NCBI GenBank assembly: GCA_009760885.1
Contig: CM019696.1
Location: 45,345,358 to 45,409,357, forward strand
DNA: 64,000 bases
Direction of reading: 5' to 3'
DNA from: Achatina immaculata
Taxonomy: Eukaryota; Mollusca; Gastropoda; Stylommatophora; Achatinidae
Shown here piece by piece: positions 10,341 to 20,030 of this stretch. Position 1 is the first letter of the stretch, and the number at the start of each line of letters is the position of its first letter. A model generated the notes under the pieces. The model did no database searches. It was given only the letters and a program-made list of their open reading frames with translations, and was not told the origin of the DNA. A program made the position numbers and the translations under genes.

Positions 10341-10341
10341 G

Positions 10342-10490
10342 ATGCAAGATAGCGAAGTTTATTAATGCGCTGTTCTCTAGTGGCTTTGCGGCTGCTCGTC
10401 CTACCGGAGTCCGTGGTTCAAATCCCAGGTACAGTAATTCTCTTGTTGTTTTTCTTTCTCTCACGTCTAAAAGTGCTTTGTTTATGCTGC
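10342..10490 (+). mobile_element. S2 tRNA-derived SINE, head region
   Basis: An A-box-like AGATAGCGAAGTTTATTAAT near 10348 and a B-box GGTTCAAATCC at 10414-10424, about 50 bp apart, form an internal RNA polymerase III promoter of tRNA type. After the head it matches the longer S2 copy at 30802 (TCTTGTTGTTTTTCTTTCTC here, TCTTGTGACTTTTCTTCCTT there). The 3' body and tail are missing. Confidence 0.7.
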
Positions 10491-10504
10491 TTTTTTTTTT
10501 TTTT

Positions 10505-10790
10505 TTGGTCTAACCATAGAACTAGCTAGTAAAGAAGATTAAACAGAGAAAACGTAAATATTTCGGACGTATTACACGTCACGAGAATTTAGAGAAGACC
10601 GTCTTTGAAGGACACATAATGGGAAAAAGAAAGAGAGGAAGACCAAGCCGAAGATGGGTGCAAGACATTGTTGATGACCTGCGAATAGATGCATTTTGCA
10701 GCAGGGGATCTTGCTTACAACCGAGAGGCCTACAGGGGAGCTGTTAGGGTGGCAAAGTTCCGCAAGGGACATGCAAATGACTGGATGACT
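10505..10790 (+). mobile_element. RTN-1 non-LTR retroelement, 3' end fragment
   Basis: The plus strand encodes LASKED-like sequence followed by KYFGRITRHENLEKTV, GHIMGKRKRGRPSRRW and VQDIVDDLRIDA, then a frame change before the shared end ACATGCAAATGA. It is the same family as the 6.1 kb copy, truncated after the reverse-transcriptase domain. The expected ATGA tail is diverged (CTGGATGACTGA). Confidence 0.82.
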
Positions 10791-10814
10791 GAACTTTAGA
10801 ACATTTCTTCTATT

Positions 10815-11200
10815 TCTTCATGTAAAACAGTAGTACACGCGAAGAACTAAGTCAACTGAAGTAAAACAGTAGTACATGCAAAGAACTAAATCAGTTGAAG
10901 TAAAACAGTACCACACGAGAAGAACTAAGTCAACTGAAGTAAAACAGTAGTACACGCAAAGAACTAAATCAGTTGAAGTAAAACAGTACCACACGAGAAG
11001 AACTAAGTCAACTGAAGTAAAACAGTAGCACACGCGAAGAACTAAGTCAACTGAAGTAAAACAGTAGTACACTCGAAGAACTAAGTAAAACAGTAGTACA
11101 CGCGAAGAACTAAGTAAAACAGTAGTACACGCGAAGAACTAAGTAAAACAGTAGTACACGCGAATAACTAAGTAAAACAGTAGTACAAGCGAAGAACGTC
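10815..11200. repeat. Minisatellite that switches from 39-bp to 29-bp units
   Basis: AAGTAAAAC starts at 10976, 11015 and 11054 (39 apart), then at 11083, 11112, 11141 and 11170 (29 apart). The shorter unit lacks TCAACTGAAG. In the left part the units alternate between AAGTCAACTG and AAATCAGTTG types. Confidence 0.95.
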
Positions 11201-11469
11201 AGATATTTCTGTGCTATCATCTATTCTTATCTGTCTTGTTGTGACTACAGAACAGAACGAGTGTCAAGTTTATCAAATTACCGGCCGCCTCAGAAGATGA
11301 GTGTTATTTTTTTTTGTTTCGTACGACGTGTTGAATGTGACAAGAGCTGGTAGATATGAAGAGGGTCTTTAGATGTCAACAGAACAAGTTTCAATGACGC
11401 AGCTCTTCAGATGATTTCCTGTTTTGTTTTGTTTTGTTTTTCTCACTCCTGCCATGGTTTGAAACAGAC

Positions 11470-11672
11470 TTTGTAAATATTTTGTCACATTAACCAAAAG
11501 ACAGAGATCTTCTTTATAAACACATTGTCACATTAATCAAAAGACAGAGATCTTCTTTATAGACACATTGCCACGTTAACCAAAAGACAGGGGTCTTCGT
11601 TACAGACACATTGTCACCTCAGTCAATAGACAGAAGTCTTCTTTATAATATATTGTCACTTCAACCGGATGG
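11470..11672. repeat. About 44-bp repeat, 4-5 copies
   Basis: ATTGTCACATTAACCAAAAG plus ACAGAGATCTTCTTTATAAACAC recurs at a spacing of 43-44. The right-hand copies are diverged. Confidence 0.85.
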
Positions 11673-11868
11673 TAGTGGTCCTATATAAGTCCTTCAGGAC
11701 AGAAATAGTTCCAGAAAAGATCTATAACACGCTGCTGACTTGGGACATCGAAAAGTCAAACTGACCTATGTCTTAGCAAAATCAAGGGCAAAGAAACCAG
11801 ACAAAGATAATACGAGCACGAAGATTCTCCATGCAGCTGTCTCCACAACATTTCTGTAATCAGCAGGA

Positions 11869-11888
11869 GGGGGGGGGGGGGGGGGGGG
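11869..11888. repeat. Poly-G run, 20
   Basis: Twenty consecutive G on the plus strand, just upstream of the AGT array. Confidence 0.9.
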
Positions 11889-11924
11889 AGACAGAGAGCC
11901 TTATCATAAGATTTTAAAGCTTCT

Positions 11925-12145
11925 AGTAGTAGTAGAGATCATGATGGTAATAATAGTTGCAGTAGTAGTAGCGATAGTGATGGTAGTAGTAGTTGCAGTA
12001 GTGGTAGCGATAGTGATGGTAGTAGTAGTTGCAGTAGTGGTAGCGATAGTGATGGTAGTAGTAGTTGCAGTAGTGGTAGCGATAGTGATGGTAGTAGTAG
12101 TTGCAGTAGTGGTAGTGATAATGACAGTGGTGGTAGTAGTAGTAA

Positions 12146-12181
<36 letters not shown>

Positions 12182-12395
12182 TAGTAGTAGTAGTAGTAGT
12201 AGTAATAGTTGTAGTAGTGGTAGTGGAGCGGTAGTAGTAGTGGTAGAGGTAGTTTTAGTAGTAGTAATGGTAGTAGTAGTAGTAGTTGTGGTGGTGGTGG
12301 TGGTAATGATAGTAGTAGTAGTAGTAGTAGTAATTGTAGTAGTGGTAGTGGCAGTGGTAGTAGTTGTAGTAGTAGTAGTAGTAGTTGTAGTAATT

Positions 12396-12427
<32 letters not shown>

Positions 12428-12463
12428 GGTAGTAGTAGTAGTAGTAGTTGTTGTTGTAGTAGC

Positions 12464-12500
<37 letters not shown>

Positions 12501-12513
12501 GGTGGTAGTAGTG

Positions 12514-12551
<38 letters not shown>

Positions 12552-12640
12552 TGTTGTAGTAGTATTAGTAGTAGTAGTGGTAGTAGTAGTAGTTGTAGTA
12601 GTTGTAGTAGTAGTAGTAGTAGTAGTAGTTGTAGTAGTAA

Positions 12641-12674
<34 letters not shown>

Positions 12675-12834
12675 GGTGGTAGTAGTGGTAGTAGTAGTAC
12701 TAGTAGTAGTAGTAGTTGTTGTAGTACCTGTAGTAGTAGTAGTAGTGGTGGTGGTGATAGTAGTGGTAGTAGTAGTAGTAGTAGTTGTAGTAGTATTAGT
12801 AGTAGTAGTAGTAGTGGTGGTGGTGGTGGTGGTG

Positions 12835-12866
<32 letters not shown>

Positions 12867-12924
12867 TGTAGTAGTGGTGGTAGTGGTGGTAGTAGTGGTA
12901 GTAGTAGTAGTAGTTGTAGTAGTT

Positions 12925-12965
<41 letters not shown>

Positions 12966-13338
12966 TGTAGTAGTAGTAGTAGTAGTGGTGGTGGTGGTGG
13001 TGGTGGTAGTAGTATAGTAGTAGTAGTAGTAGTAGTAATAGTAGTTGTAGTAATTGTAGTAGTAGTAGTAGTAGTTTTTGTAGTAGTTGTAGTATTAGTA
13101 GTAGTAGTGGTAGTAGTAGCTGTAGTAGTGGTGGTGGTGGTGGTGGTGGTGGTGGTTGTGGTAATATTAGTAGTGGTAGTAGTAGTTGTAGAAGTAGTAA
13201 TGTTGGTAGTAGTAGTAGTAGTAGTAGTTGTTGTAGAAGTAGTAATGGTGGTAATAGTAGTGGTGGTGGTGGTGGTGGTGGTGGTGGTTATGGTAATATT
13301 AGTAGCAGTCGTGGTAGTAGTAGTTGTAGAAGTAGTAA

Positions 13339-13386
<48 letters not shown>

Positions 13387-13388
13387 AA
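11925..13388. repeat. Giant imperfect AGT/GTA trinucleotide array
   Basis: About 1.46 kb of AGT repeats with GGT, TGT and AAT interruptions. The first 190 bp also carry a 36-bp higher-order unit (TTGCAGTAGTGGTAGCGATA, near 11957, 11993, 12029, 12065, 12101). Read in any frame it gives runs of valine, serine or, on the other strand, threonine and leucine. The very long open frames here are products of composition, not genes. Confidence 0.97.
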
Positions 13389-14455
13389 GAAGAAAACCTA
13401 AATAACTGTACTGGAAACACACTGTACAATAAACATATTACCAGTGGAGAACATCTGGACCAACAAACATTCTGTAGTGCACAACGAAATAATTAGTGCT
13501 GCAATAATTCTGCGCCCTTCCTTGGTTCTAGCTGCTTGTCTGTGAGATAAATAGCTTGTTTGTGTGCGCGTGTGTGCGCTTTCTTGCTTTCTTCTTTGCT
13601 GTTTTACTACCTATATTGTCCTTGACAAAGGCGTACTGCCGAAATATTGGTTCGTTGTTTTGCGTTTTTTTTTCTTTCTACTGCCGGGTATTATTTATGT
13701 TATCACCTTTTTGCCTTCCCTTTAGTGTTAAAACAAATCTCGCTTTAAGTCTAAGCCATAACCTCCCTCTACCTTCACTCTGCCTGTATCAGTTTTATTT
13801 CGGCCACCATCACACTATCTTGGGTACAACAGAACAACCGTGGCCACCATCACACTTATCTTGGGTACAACAGAACAACCAGACACTGTTAAGTAGCTGA
13901 ATTCGACTAAGACTGTTCAGTTCATCTTTATTACCACTGGCATCTTCATGTGATTTAGTAGGGAAAATAGTTGAACCAATAACAGCAAGCACAGGTGAGT
14001 GGATTTAGGTTTGTAGGTCATTTTTTTAATACAATAAATCCCGATAATAACTTTAATTAACTTCAGCTTTCTTGGATGGACGTTTACAGCCAGTTGTCTA
14101 CATAACAAGGTCAAGAGATTTTGAAAGCCTGTGTTCTCTTGTTGCACATACAGATAATCCGCTGACACACGAAGTACACGAATCTGTCCCACGTTGAAAA
14201 GACCATTCATCCTGTAATATTTTCTAGTTTTAGAGAATCAGTAAGGTTTTAAATCAGGTTTTCAAACGCGGTATTTCTGTGTATTGTGACTGGAAGTGGA
14301 TTGCTTTGCTGAATTAAGTAGACCACCAGGTACTGAAATAACAGACCACAACTGAAAACAGAAGACAAGAAGTGTGTTTTCATGTGTCCTTGATAAGTTG
14401 TCATAGAGAGAGTCTTTCTGATATTAGATTTATAAATTTGTCATAAAGTATTACA
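13389..14455. other. Unassigned stretch with one small duplication
   Basis: A CTTGACAAAGGC...GCCGAAATATTGG motif copy sits at 13620-13655. A direct duplication of about 40 bp (GGCCACCATCACACTATCTT and onward) lies at 13802-13880. No gene recognised. Confidence 0.5.
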
Positions 14456-14458
14456 CTG

Positions 14459-14872
14459 CATCATCATCATCATCATCATCATCATCTCTCTCCTCCTATC
14501 TCTCTCCCCCTGCCTCTACATCTCCCTTCGTTTGCTCCCCCCCCCCTTCTTTTTCGTCTCTCTCCCATCTTTCTCCCGTTCTCTCTCATCTCTCGCTCCA
14601 TATCTCTCTCTCCTATCTCGTTCTTCCTCTCTCGCTTAAACTCTCTCTCCATCTATCTCTCCCATCTCTTTCTTCCTCTCTCCCCTTCTTTCTCCTTCTT
14701 CTCTCTCATATCTCTCTCTCAGTCTCCCCTTCTCTCTCCTCCAATCTCTCCTCCTCCCTCCCAATCTCTCTTTCCCAGTCTCTCCTTCTCTCTCCTAATC
14801 TACCCTTCTCTCTCCCAATCTCTCATCCTCTCTCTCAATCTCTCTCCCAATCTCCCCCCTCTCTCTCCATAC

Positions 14873-14917
<45 letters not shown>
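14459..14917. repeat. CAT tract followed by CT-rich low-complexity DNA
   Basis: A CAT trinucleotide tract at 14459-14486, then C/T-rich sequence with TCTCTCTCC phrases, ending in a pure CT dinucleotide tract at 14877-14917. Confidence 0.92.
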
Positions 14918-14922
<5 letters not shown>

Positions 14923-15036
14923 AGACGCCTCATCCTGGTTACACTGTGACAAATAACCTCCTCCTGTACAGAATGTAAGACATGCAGAAACTGAAACAGA
15001 CAGCGCCTTAAAAAAAAACTGAAGCATCATATACAT

Positions 15037-15224
15037 CAGCGATTCTCAAAATGTGTATGAGATCGTCCCCGGGGAAGAGTTGAGAAGATTCGGGGAGCAC
15101 TGAGGGGAAACGGGAGTGGCAGAGAAATAGAAGAATTAAACCCAAAAAAAAGTTATTGGATGCTTTAGAGATGTGGCCTAGTAGGCAGAGGGGTGGCAGC
15201 ACGAGAAAGTGTGGAGAATCACTA
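15037..15224. mobile_element. Short non-autonomous hAT-like element
   Basis: The ends are CAGCGATTCTCAAAATGTG and, reversed, TAGTGATTCTCCACACTTTC; the first 14 bases are mostly shared. At 188 bp with no coding capacity it fits a miniature element. The flanking 8-bp target duplication is not convincing here (ATATACAT and ATAGTTGC). Its ends resemble those at 50365-50556 and 57881-58056. Confidence 0.6.
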
Positions 15225-15414
15225 ATAGTTGCATACTTTATGAAATGAAGAGCTCAACAAAACGCCAGGGGCGGAGGTGGGGAGTGGGATGGGGGAGGAA
15301 GGAAGGGAGTGGCGCACTGAACGGTGACAGACCTTAAAGTCAATAACCCGCGGGAAAACATGGATGAGTTAGTGTAACCACCAATGCCAAGAACGGAAAG
15401 AAACAGAAAATAGA

Positions 15415-15416
<2 letters not shown>

Positions 15417-15467
<51 letters not shown>
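15417..15467. repeat. TG dinucleotide microsatellite
   Basis: About 25 uninterrupted TG units. Confidence 0.97.
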
Positions 15468-16178
15468 AAACCCTGCTGCATAAATGTGATCGTGTTCCAG
15501 GCTTTTACAACAGTGACCCAGGCTCTTGTAAGTGGAAGGTAGCCTCAGTGCGGAGACGGGGATAACGTGGCAGATTTAAGGTGTGTATGGGCCAGGTCGA
15601 GTGACGACTCCTACATCACGTGATGAACAAGTTCACTAGTTTTCGCCATTTTTTGTCAGTCCTGCGCTTTGGCTGATAATATCTTCCGCTACCTTTCCCT
15701 GTTCTTTATTGTATTAATATTATGTTATTCTTTTATATGTCTAATTTTTATTCTATTTTTTTCTGCAACTCTACTGGCCAGGTAATTTGCACCTGAAACA
15801 ATGTGTTCGGCGGGCCCTTTGATGTTAGAATATGGCTACAGAAACATTTTTTTTTTAATTTTAAAAACTTTCCAATACTTTCCTCTGACATTTATTTACA
15901 TGATACGTATCTGCAATAATTTGAAGTTCTTTATAGCTTTTGTATGACCTGGTATAAGTGATATTTTCACGATACAATTTTTTCCCCTCAGATATTTGAC
16001 CTTTAACTGGCGGTGTTAAGTGCCACACAGGAAGGTAATATTAAGTATGTGGTGTGTGTGTGTGTGTGTGTTTTTTTTTACACAGAGTAACATACGTCCA
16101 ACCTAAACGATCCGATAAAGAAGAAAGTGAAGAAAAGTAGCAAAACATCGAATTATAAGTAAAAAGAAGAACTAAGAG
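15468..16178. other. Unassigned AT-rich stretch
   Basis: No element or gene seen. A shorter TG tract lies at 16049-16070. Confidence 0.45.
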
Positions 16179-16179
16179 G

Positions 16180-16300
16180 AAGAGAATGACAATTCTTTAG
16201 ACGTGTCGTGAGATGGCAGAAAAGTGAAGAACTGTCGGTCAGTAAAAAGCTGGAGGGAAAAGGAAAGAGATGGAGACAGAAAACTATCTCAACGGACTAA
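16180..16300 (+). mobile_element. RTN-10 non-LTR retroelement, small C-terminal remnant
   Basis: The plus strand reads FFRRVVRWQKSEELSVSKKL then GKGKRWRQKTISTD. This resembles the FFGHVxR...G+xxGxRxRGRQR pattern found after the reverse transcriptase in several non-LTR clades. Short and isolated; low confidence. Confidence 0.4.
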
Positions 16301-16682
16301 AAAAAAAAAAAGCGGCAGGGTTGGGGGTGGGGTTTGGGGTTTGGGGGGGGGGGGGGACTGGGTAAGTGAGTGACAGGGGCGGGACTGATTTTGTTAGAAA
16401 TATCAATGAGCGCAAGAAATGGTATCACGCTATTAGACAAACCGTTTTCAACACTCTTCCCGTGCCAGAGGAAGAAACGCGGACGTTCAGTTGGCGCTGG
16501 GATAAAAGCGCGGGTCCTGATCTGTTTAGGGGGTATAGGGAGTGTAGTTGTAAAATGAATGGAAAACAGTATTTCCATGTACTTCCGTGTACTTATTATG
16601 TTTCAAAATATAACTAAATGTGAAACTTTCATAAATGCATAGTTTTTTTTAGGAAAAAAAAGAAGTAATGTGATGTAATGAG
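16301..16682. other. Unassigned, G-rich at left
   Basis: G-rich low-complexity sequence with a run of 14 G at 16343-16356. Overlapping short frames downstream show no domain. Confidence 0.45.
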
Positions 16683-16795
16683 AAGTAATGAGATCACCAA
16701 CTGAGCTGATGGCCTGCATGAAGGATCGGATACTCTGGAGAAGCATAATAGCCAACGCCAGTCGGCACGGCTCATGATGATGATGATGAATGTGA
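16683..16795 (+). mobile_element. RTN-4 non-LTR retroelement, last ~110 bp
   Basis: The plus strand reads SPTELMACMKDRILWRSIIA then NASRHGS and a stop, followed by an ATGATGATGATGA tail. It matches the end of RTN-4 at 18.1 kb (PPTELIACLKDQVLLRNIIA). Confidence 0.85.
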
Positions 16796-17265
16796 TGTTT
16801 TTAGACAATGATTGTGCCCAGCTCACCATCGGCTAGGTCTAGATATGCACTACTTACCATCTGAGATGTCTAGATCTACTTGTCAATCTCGTGGGGTGGT
16901 CACAGGCCATGTCCATACCCCTATCTACATCATCAAAAATTCCGAATTTTCGATGTTTCTTTTCCTTTTTCTCACGCGGCATCGCTTGTAACTAAGGACT
17001 CTTCCACCATTTTTAAAAGTGTCACCGGAAACGCGGACGAAATATATATAATCTAAATGTTACACCGGTTGTTTTATTGAAACAAACCAAGAGTCGGATT
17101 TTCGACCATGGCACGAAACGAGAGAGCCGGAAGTGTCGAAAATCCGACCAGTGGCTCTGTAAGAGTTAACCTGGGGTCCATGGAAACCCAAACCCCCAAC
17201 TTCCCTCACTTTTTTTTTTTTTTTTTGCAAGTCCAGGGGTCAGCATTTGAACTAATTCTCTTAAA
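16796..17265. other. Unassigned stretch
   Basis: No element recognised. A T run lies at 17211-17226. TCGGATTTTCGACCATGG and GTCGAAAATCCGACC (17094-17150) form an imperfect inverted repeat of unknown meaning. Confidence 0.4.
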
Positions 17266-17267
17266 AA

Positions 17268-17655
17268 TTCTTCTTCTTCTTCTTCTTCTACGAGCTGATG
17301 TTCTTAGCAGCTGATGCTATGGAGATGTTGAGGCACGGCCTCGTGTTACATTGGATGAGGCTGGATGTTGAGGCGCGGCCTCGTGTTAGATTGGATGAGG
17401 CTGAATGTTGAGGCGCGGCCTTGTGTTAGATTGGAAGAGGCTCGTGCAGCTTTTTTTTTCAGTCCCGGAGTGCAGTTAAAGAGCAGGCAGTGTTCAATAC
17501 TTCTTTAGCTGACTCCGCCACCTTGGGGGGCCTGTGGCGATCTCTTACCCCTTAAGCCTGGCAAGGCCTGTTACTGGGGGTACCAACGGAGAGTTGGAGA
17601 CAGGGTCTTGATCAGCTAAGTTTAGCCATTCCCGACGGTAGTTTCTCAGCTTGCG
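17268..17655 (-). mobile_element. Repeat family R (GAA-tailed), copy 1
   Basis: Shares CAGTCCCGGAGTGCAG, TTCTTTAGCTGACTCCGCC and GGTACCAACGGAGAGTTGG with copies at 29.1, 31.5, 57.6 and 58.4 kb. A TTC tract at 17268-17288 marks the tail, so the element reads on the minus strand. It is about 300 bp with no protein domain; a SINE-like retroposon is the likely class. A 40-bp internal segment is tripled here (17321-17440). Confidence 0.75.
17321..17440. repeat. 40-bp tandem triplication inside repeat R
   Basis: ATGTTGAGGC starts at 17325, 17365 and 17405, exactly 40 apart. Other R copies carry this segment once. Confidence 0.9.
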
Positions 17656-17784
17656 TCGCTGGCTGCCAAAGTTCTAGTCAACTGTTCATGTTACTACTCG
17701 CGTCTAATCCCTCTTGTATTTTGTTTTTCTTTTTTCCCATTCATTACTTTGCTCAGTAAGACAGTTTCAAGTTCCGTTAATCTA

Positions 17785-18070
17785 TCAACCTTCATTGTCT
17801 ACTAGAGTTACAATTATCTACCAGTTTGTTGGTACAATCTTCTACAGTTTTGCTGTTGCAACTGTCAGCTAGTTTATTGCTATGAGTGCCAGCTATTTTA
17901 TTATGTTCTATAAATGTCTACTAGTTTATTGCTATAATTCTACTAGTATTTCGAAGATTTTATTGCTGCAGCTATACCCATTTATTGCTATAATTGTTTA
18001 CGGGGTCTTTGAGCCTAGAGAGAAATTTTGTAAGATAGTGTAAAGCTATTTTCGGGGCTCCTAAACTATT
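17785..18070. repeat. Degenerate tandem repeat, left half
   Basis: Diverged units with the phrase CTAGTTTATTGCTATAAT. Similar phrases resume at 19825-20030 after the RTN-4 and RTN-1 insertions, so one old array seems to have been split. Confidence 0.6.
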
Positions 18071-18074
18071 GATT

Positions 18075-19350
18075 CATCATCATCAGGTGCCATACCGACT
18101 GGCGTGGGCTATAATGTTTCTCAGTAGTACCTGATCCTTCAAGCAAGCTATCAGTTCAGTTGGTGGTCTCCTCTCACACCATCTCGTCAGACTTTCCAGT
18201 ATCATTTCTCTTGGTCTTCCCTTGGCTCTTCTTCCCTCTATTTTTCCTGGCGTTATAATATTTTCAATGCCTCCTCTTCTTATTGCAAGTCCTATGAAGG
18301 TATATGGTTTCTCTCGTTTTTTTGTTTTTTTTTTTTGACAAGATTTTTTTGTCTCTCCAGCTCTTCTCATACATTCTTCATTAGTTATTTTTGCTGTCCG
18401 GGGGATTCGCAACATTCTTCTAATAAACCACATTTCTGCTGCTTCCAATGATTTTTGTGCAGACTTGCCTATTGTCCATGATTCACTTCCATATAACAAG
18501 ATAGGTTTAATATAGCATTTTAGGACTTGTTTTCTAACATTCATTGATAAGGATGTGCTAGCTAATATGTTTCTCATTCTCTGAAATGCAGTCTTTGCTT
18601 GGCCTATTCTGTTCCTAATTTCTGTTCTGCATTTCCCATCTGAAGTTATTACTGCTCCAAGGTATTTGAATTTCTGCACCTGCTTTAGAATAGTTCCGTT
18701 TAATTATATACTGCATGTCGGTGGATTCTGTTTCTTAGATATAACCATTGTCTCTTTCTTTTTTATGTTTAAAGTAAGCCCTTTCTGTTCACTTTTTTTT
18801 TTATCAACTTTATACAAGAGATTTTGCAGGTCTTGTTGGTTCTCAGCTATCAGTACTGTGTCGTCATCATACCGAAGGTTGTTAATATTGTATCCTCCGA
18901 ATTTTATACCTGATTCTGTAATGATCGTTCTTAGAATATTCTCACTGTAGAGAGAAAAAAAGTATGGAGACACTACACATCCATGTCGCACCCCTTGTTT
19001 TATAGGATGATATTTTCCAGTTTTATTTTCAACTCGAACTTCTGCTTCTTGCTGCCAGTATAGATGTTTTACAATCCTCAGGTCTTTGCCGTCTGTATTG
19101 ATGTCTTCAAGCATTTAAGTAATTTAATTATGTTTTACCTTGTCGAATGCCTTGGTGTAATCAATGAAGAATAATAGAGATCTTTCTGTACTTCTAAAAC
19201 TCTTTCTGTTAGTGTTCGTAAAGCATAAATGGCATTGTGTGTTCCCTTTCCTTCAAGAAATCCGAACTTTTCATCTGCTCTTTCCATCTTTATCTTTTTT
19301 CCTTGTTCTTCTTATAATAACTCTCAGACGTTGCTTCTCATTACTGATTA
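18075..19350 (-). pseudogene. RTN-4 non-LTR reverse transcriptase, 5'-truncated and frameshifted
   Basis: The minus strand carries, in order: FGFLEGKGTHNAIYALRTL (near 19280-19220); a frame change, then FFIDYTKAFDKVKH; then the 136-codon frame 18704-19114 with DGKDLRIVKHLYWQ, IKQGVRHGCVVSPYFF and YDDDTVLIAE; then the 198-codon frame 18083-18679 with FKYLGAVITSDGKC, ILLYGSESWTIGKS, GRRAKGRPRE and a stop, followed by a TGA-type tail at 18072-18083. These are reverse-transcriptase blocks followed by the C-terminal region. The active-site box, normally YADD, reads YDDD here. Frameshifts and a poly-A-like K insertion (near 18320-18340) show decay. The endonuclease domain is absent. The clade is RTE/Jockey-like; not fixed further. 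Confidence 0.92.
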
Positions 19351-19418
19351 GCTATTGAACTATTGATTGGACTAATTATTGGAATATTAATTAGACATTC
19401 TAGTTTTATCCACTTATT

Positions 19419-19472
19419 CCCCCCCCCCCCTTTTGCCCCTTTTAACGAGGAAGAACTAAGGGGGGGGGGGGG
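19419..19472. repeat. Poly-C run then poly-G run
   Basis: Twelve C at 19419-19430 and thirteen G at 19460-19472, about 30 bp apart. They could pair as a hairpin, or be replication noise. Confidence 0.85.
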
Positions 19473-19574
19473 TCCCAGGAACATGTGCTGTACACCTCCT
19501 TCCTCCTTCCCCTCCACCAACCTTTCACTGGGCCTGATTATCTAGTAAGTGTGTGTTGTTTTATCTCTTTAAAA

Positions 19575-19805
19575 TTCGCATTAAACGTTCGATTAAAAGT
19601 CATGATAATCCAGAGAAAACCGTCTTGGAAGGGTACATAATGGGAAAAAGAAAGAGAGAAAGACCAAGGCGAAGATGGATGGAAGACATCGTTGAGGATC
19701 TGCAAATGGATGCATCAGCAGCAGCCCATCATGCTCACAACCGAAAGGCCTACAGGAGTGCTGTTAGGGAGGCAAAGTTCCACAAGGGACATGCAAATGA
19801 ATGAA
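19575..19805 (+). mobile_element. RTN-1 non-LTR retroelement, 3' end fragment with ATGA tail
   Basis: The plus-strand frame reads SHDNPEKTVLEGYIMGKRKR, then RPRRRWMEDIVEDLQMDASA, then AHNRKAYRSAVREAKFHKGH, with a stop followed by GAATGAATGAAT. This is the cleanest open RTN-1 C-terminus in the window, uninterrupted from 19589 to 19804. The 5' truncation point is about 19575-19585. Confidence 0.9.
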
Positions 19806-19824
19806 TGAATTAATAATTACCTGT

Positions 19825-20030
19825 CAGTTTATTACTATAACCAGAAAGATATGTTACTGCTATAACTGCAAACATTATTGTTGCTATAACTGCCCTTTAC
19901 TATGACCGTCCGCTGGTTCATTGCTGTGTTTGCTAGTTTATTGCTGTGTATGTCTGACATTTTAATGTAATAAACGTGCATTTGTTGATTGCTATAATTG
20001 TCTGCTAGCTATTTGCTACAATCCCTAGAT
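19825..20030. repeat. Degenerate tandem repeat, right half
   Basis: Diverged units with TTGCTATAACTGC and CTAGTTTATTGCTGTG, like 17785-18070. Confidence 0.55.

Noticed and set aside
11939..13496. Very long open frames (up to 496 codons) of poly-T/L, poly-V or poly-S
   Set aside because: They are the AGT microsatellite read in different frames; both strands and several phases are open.
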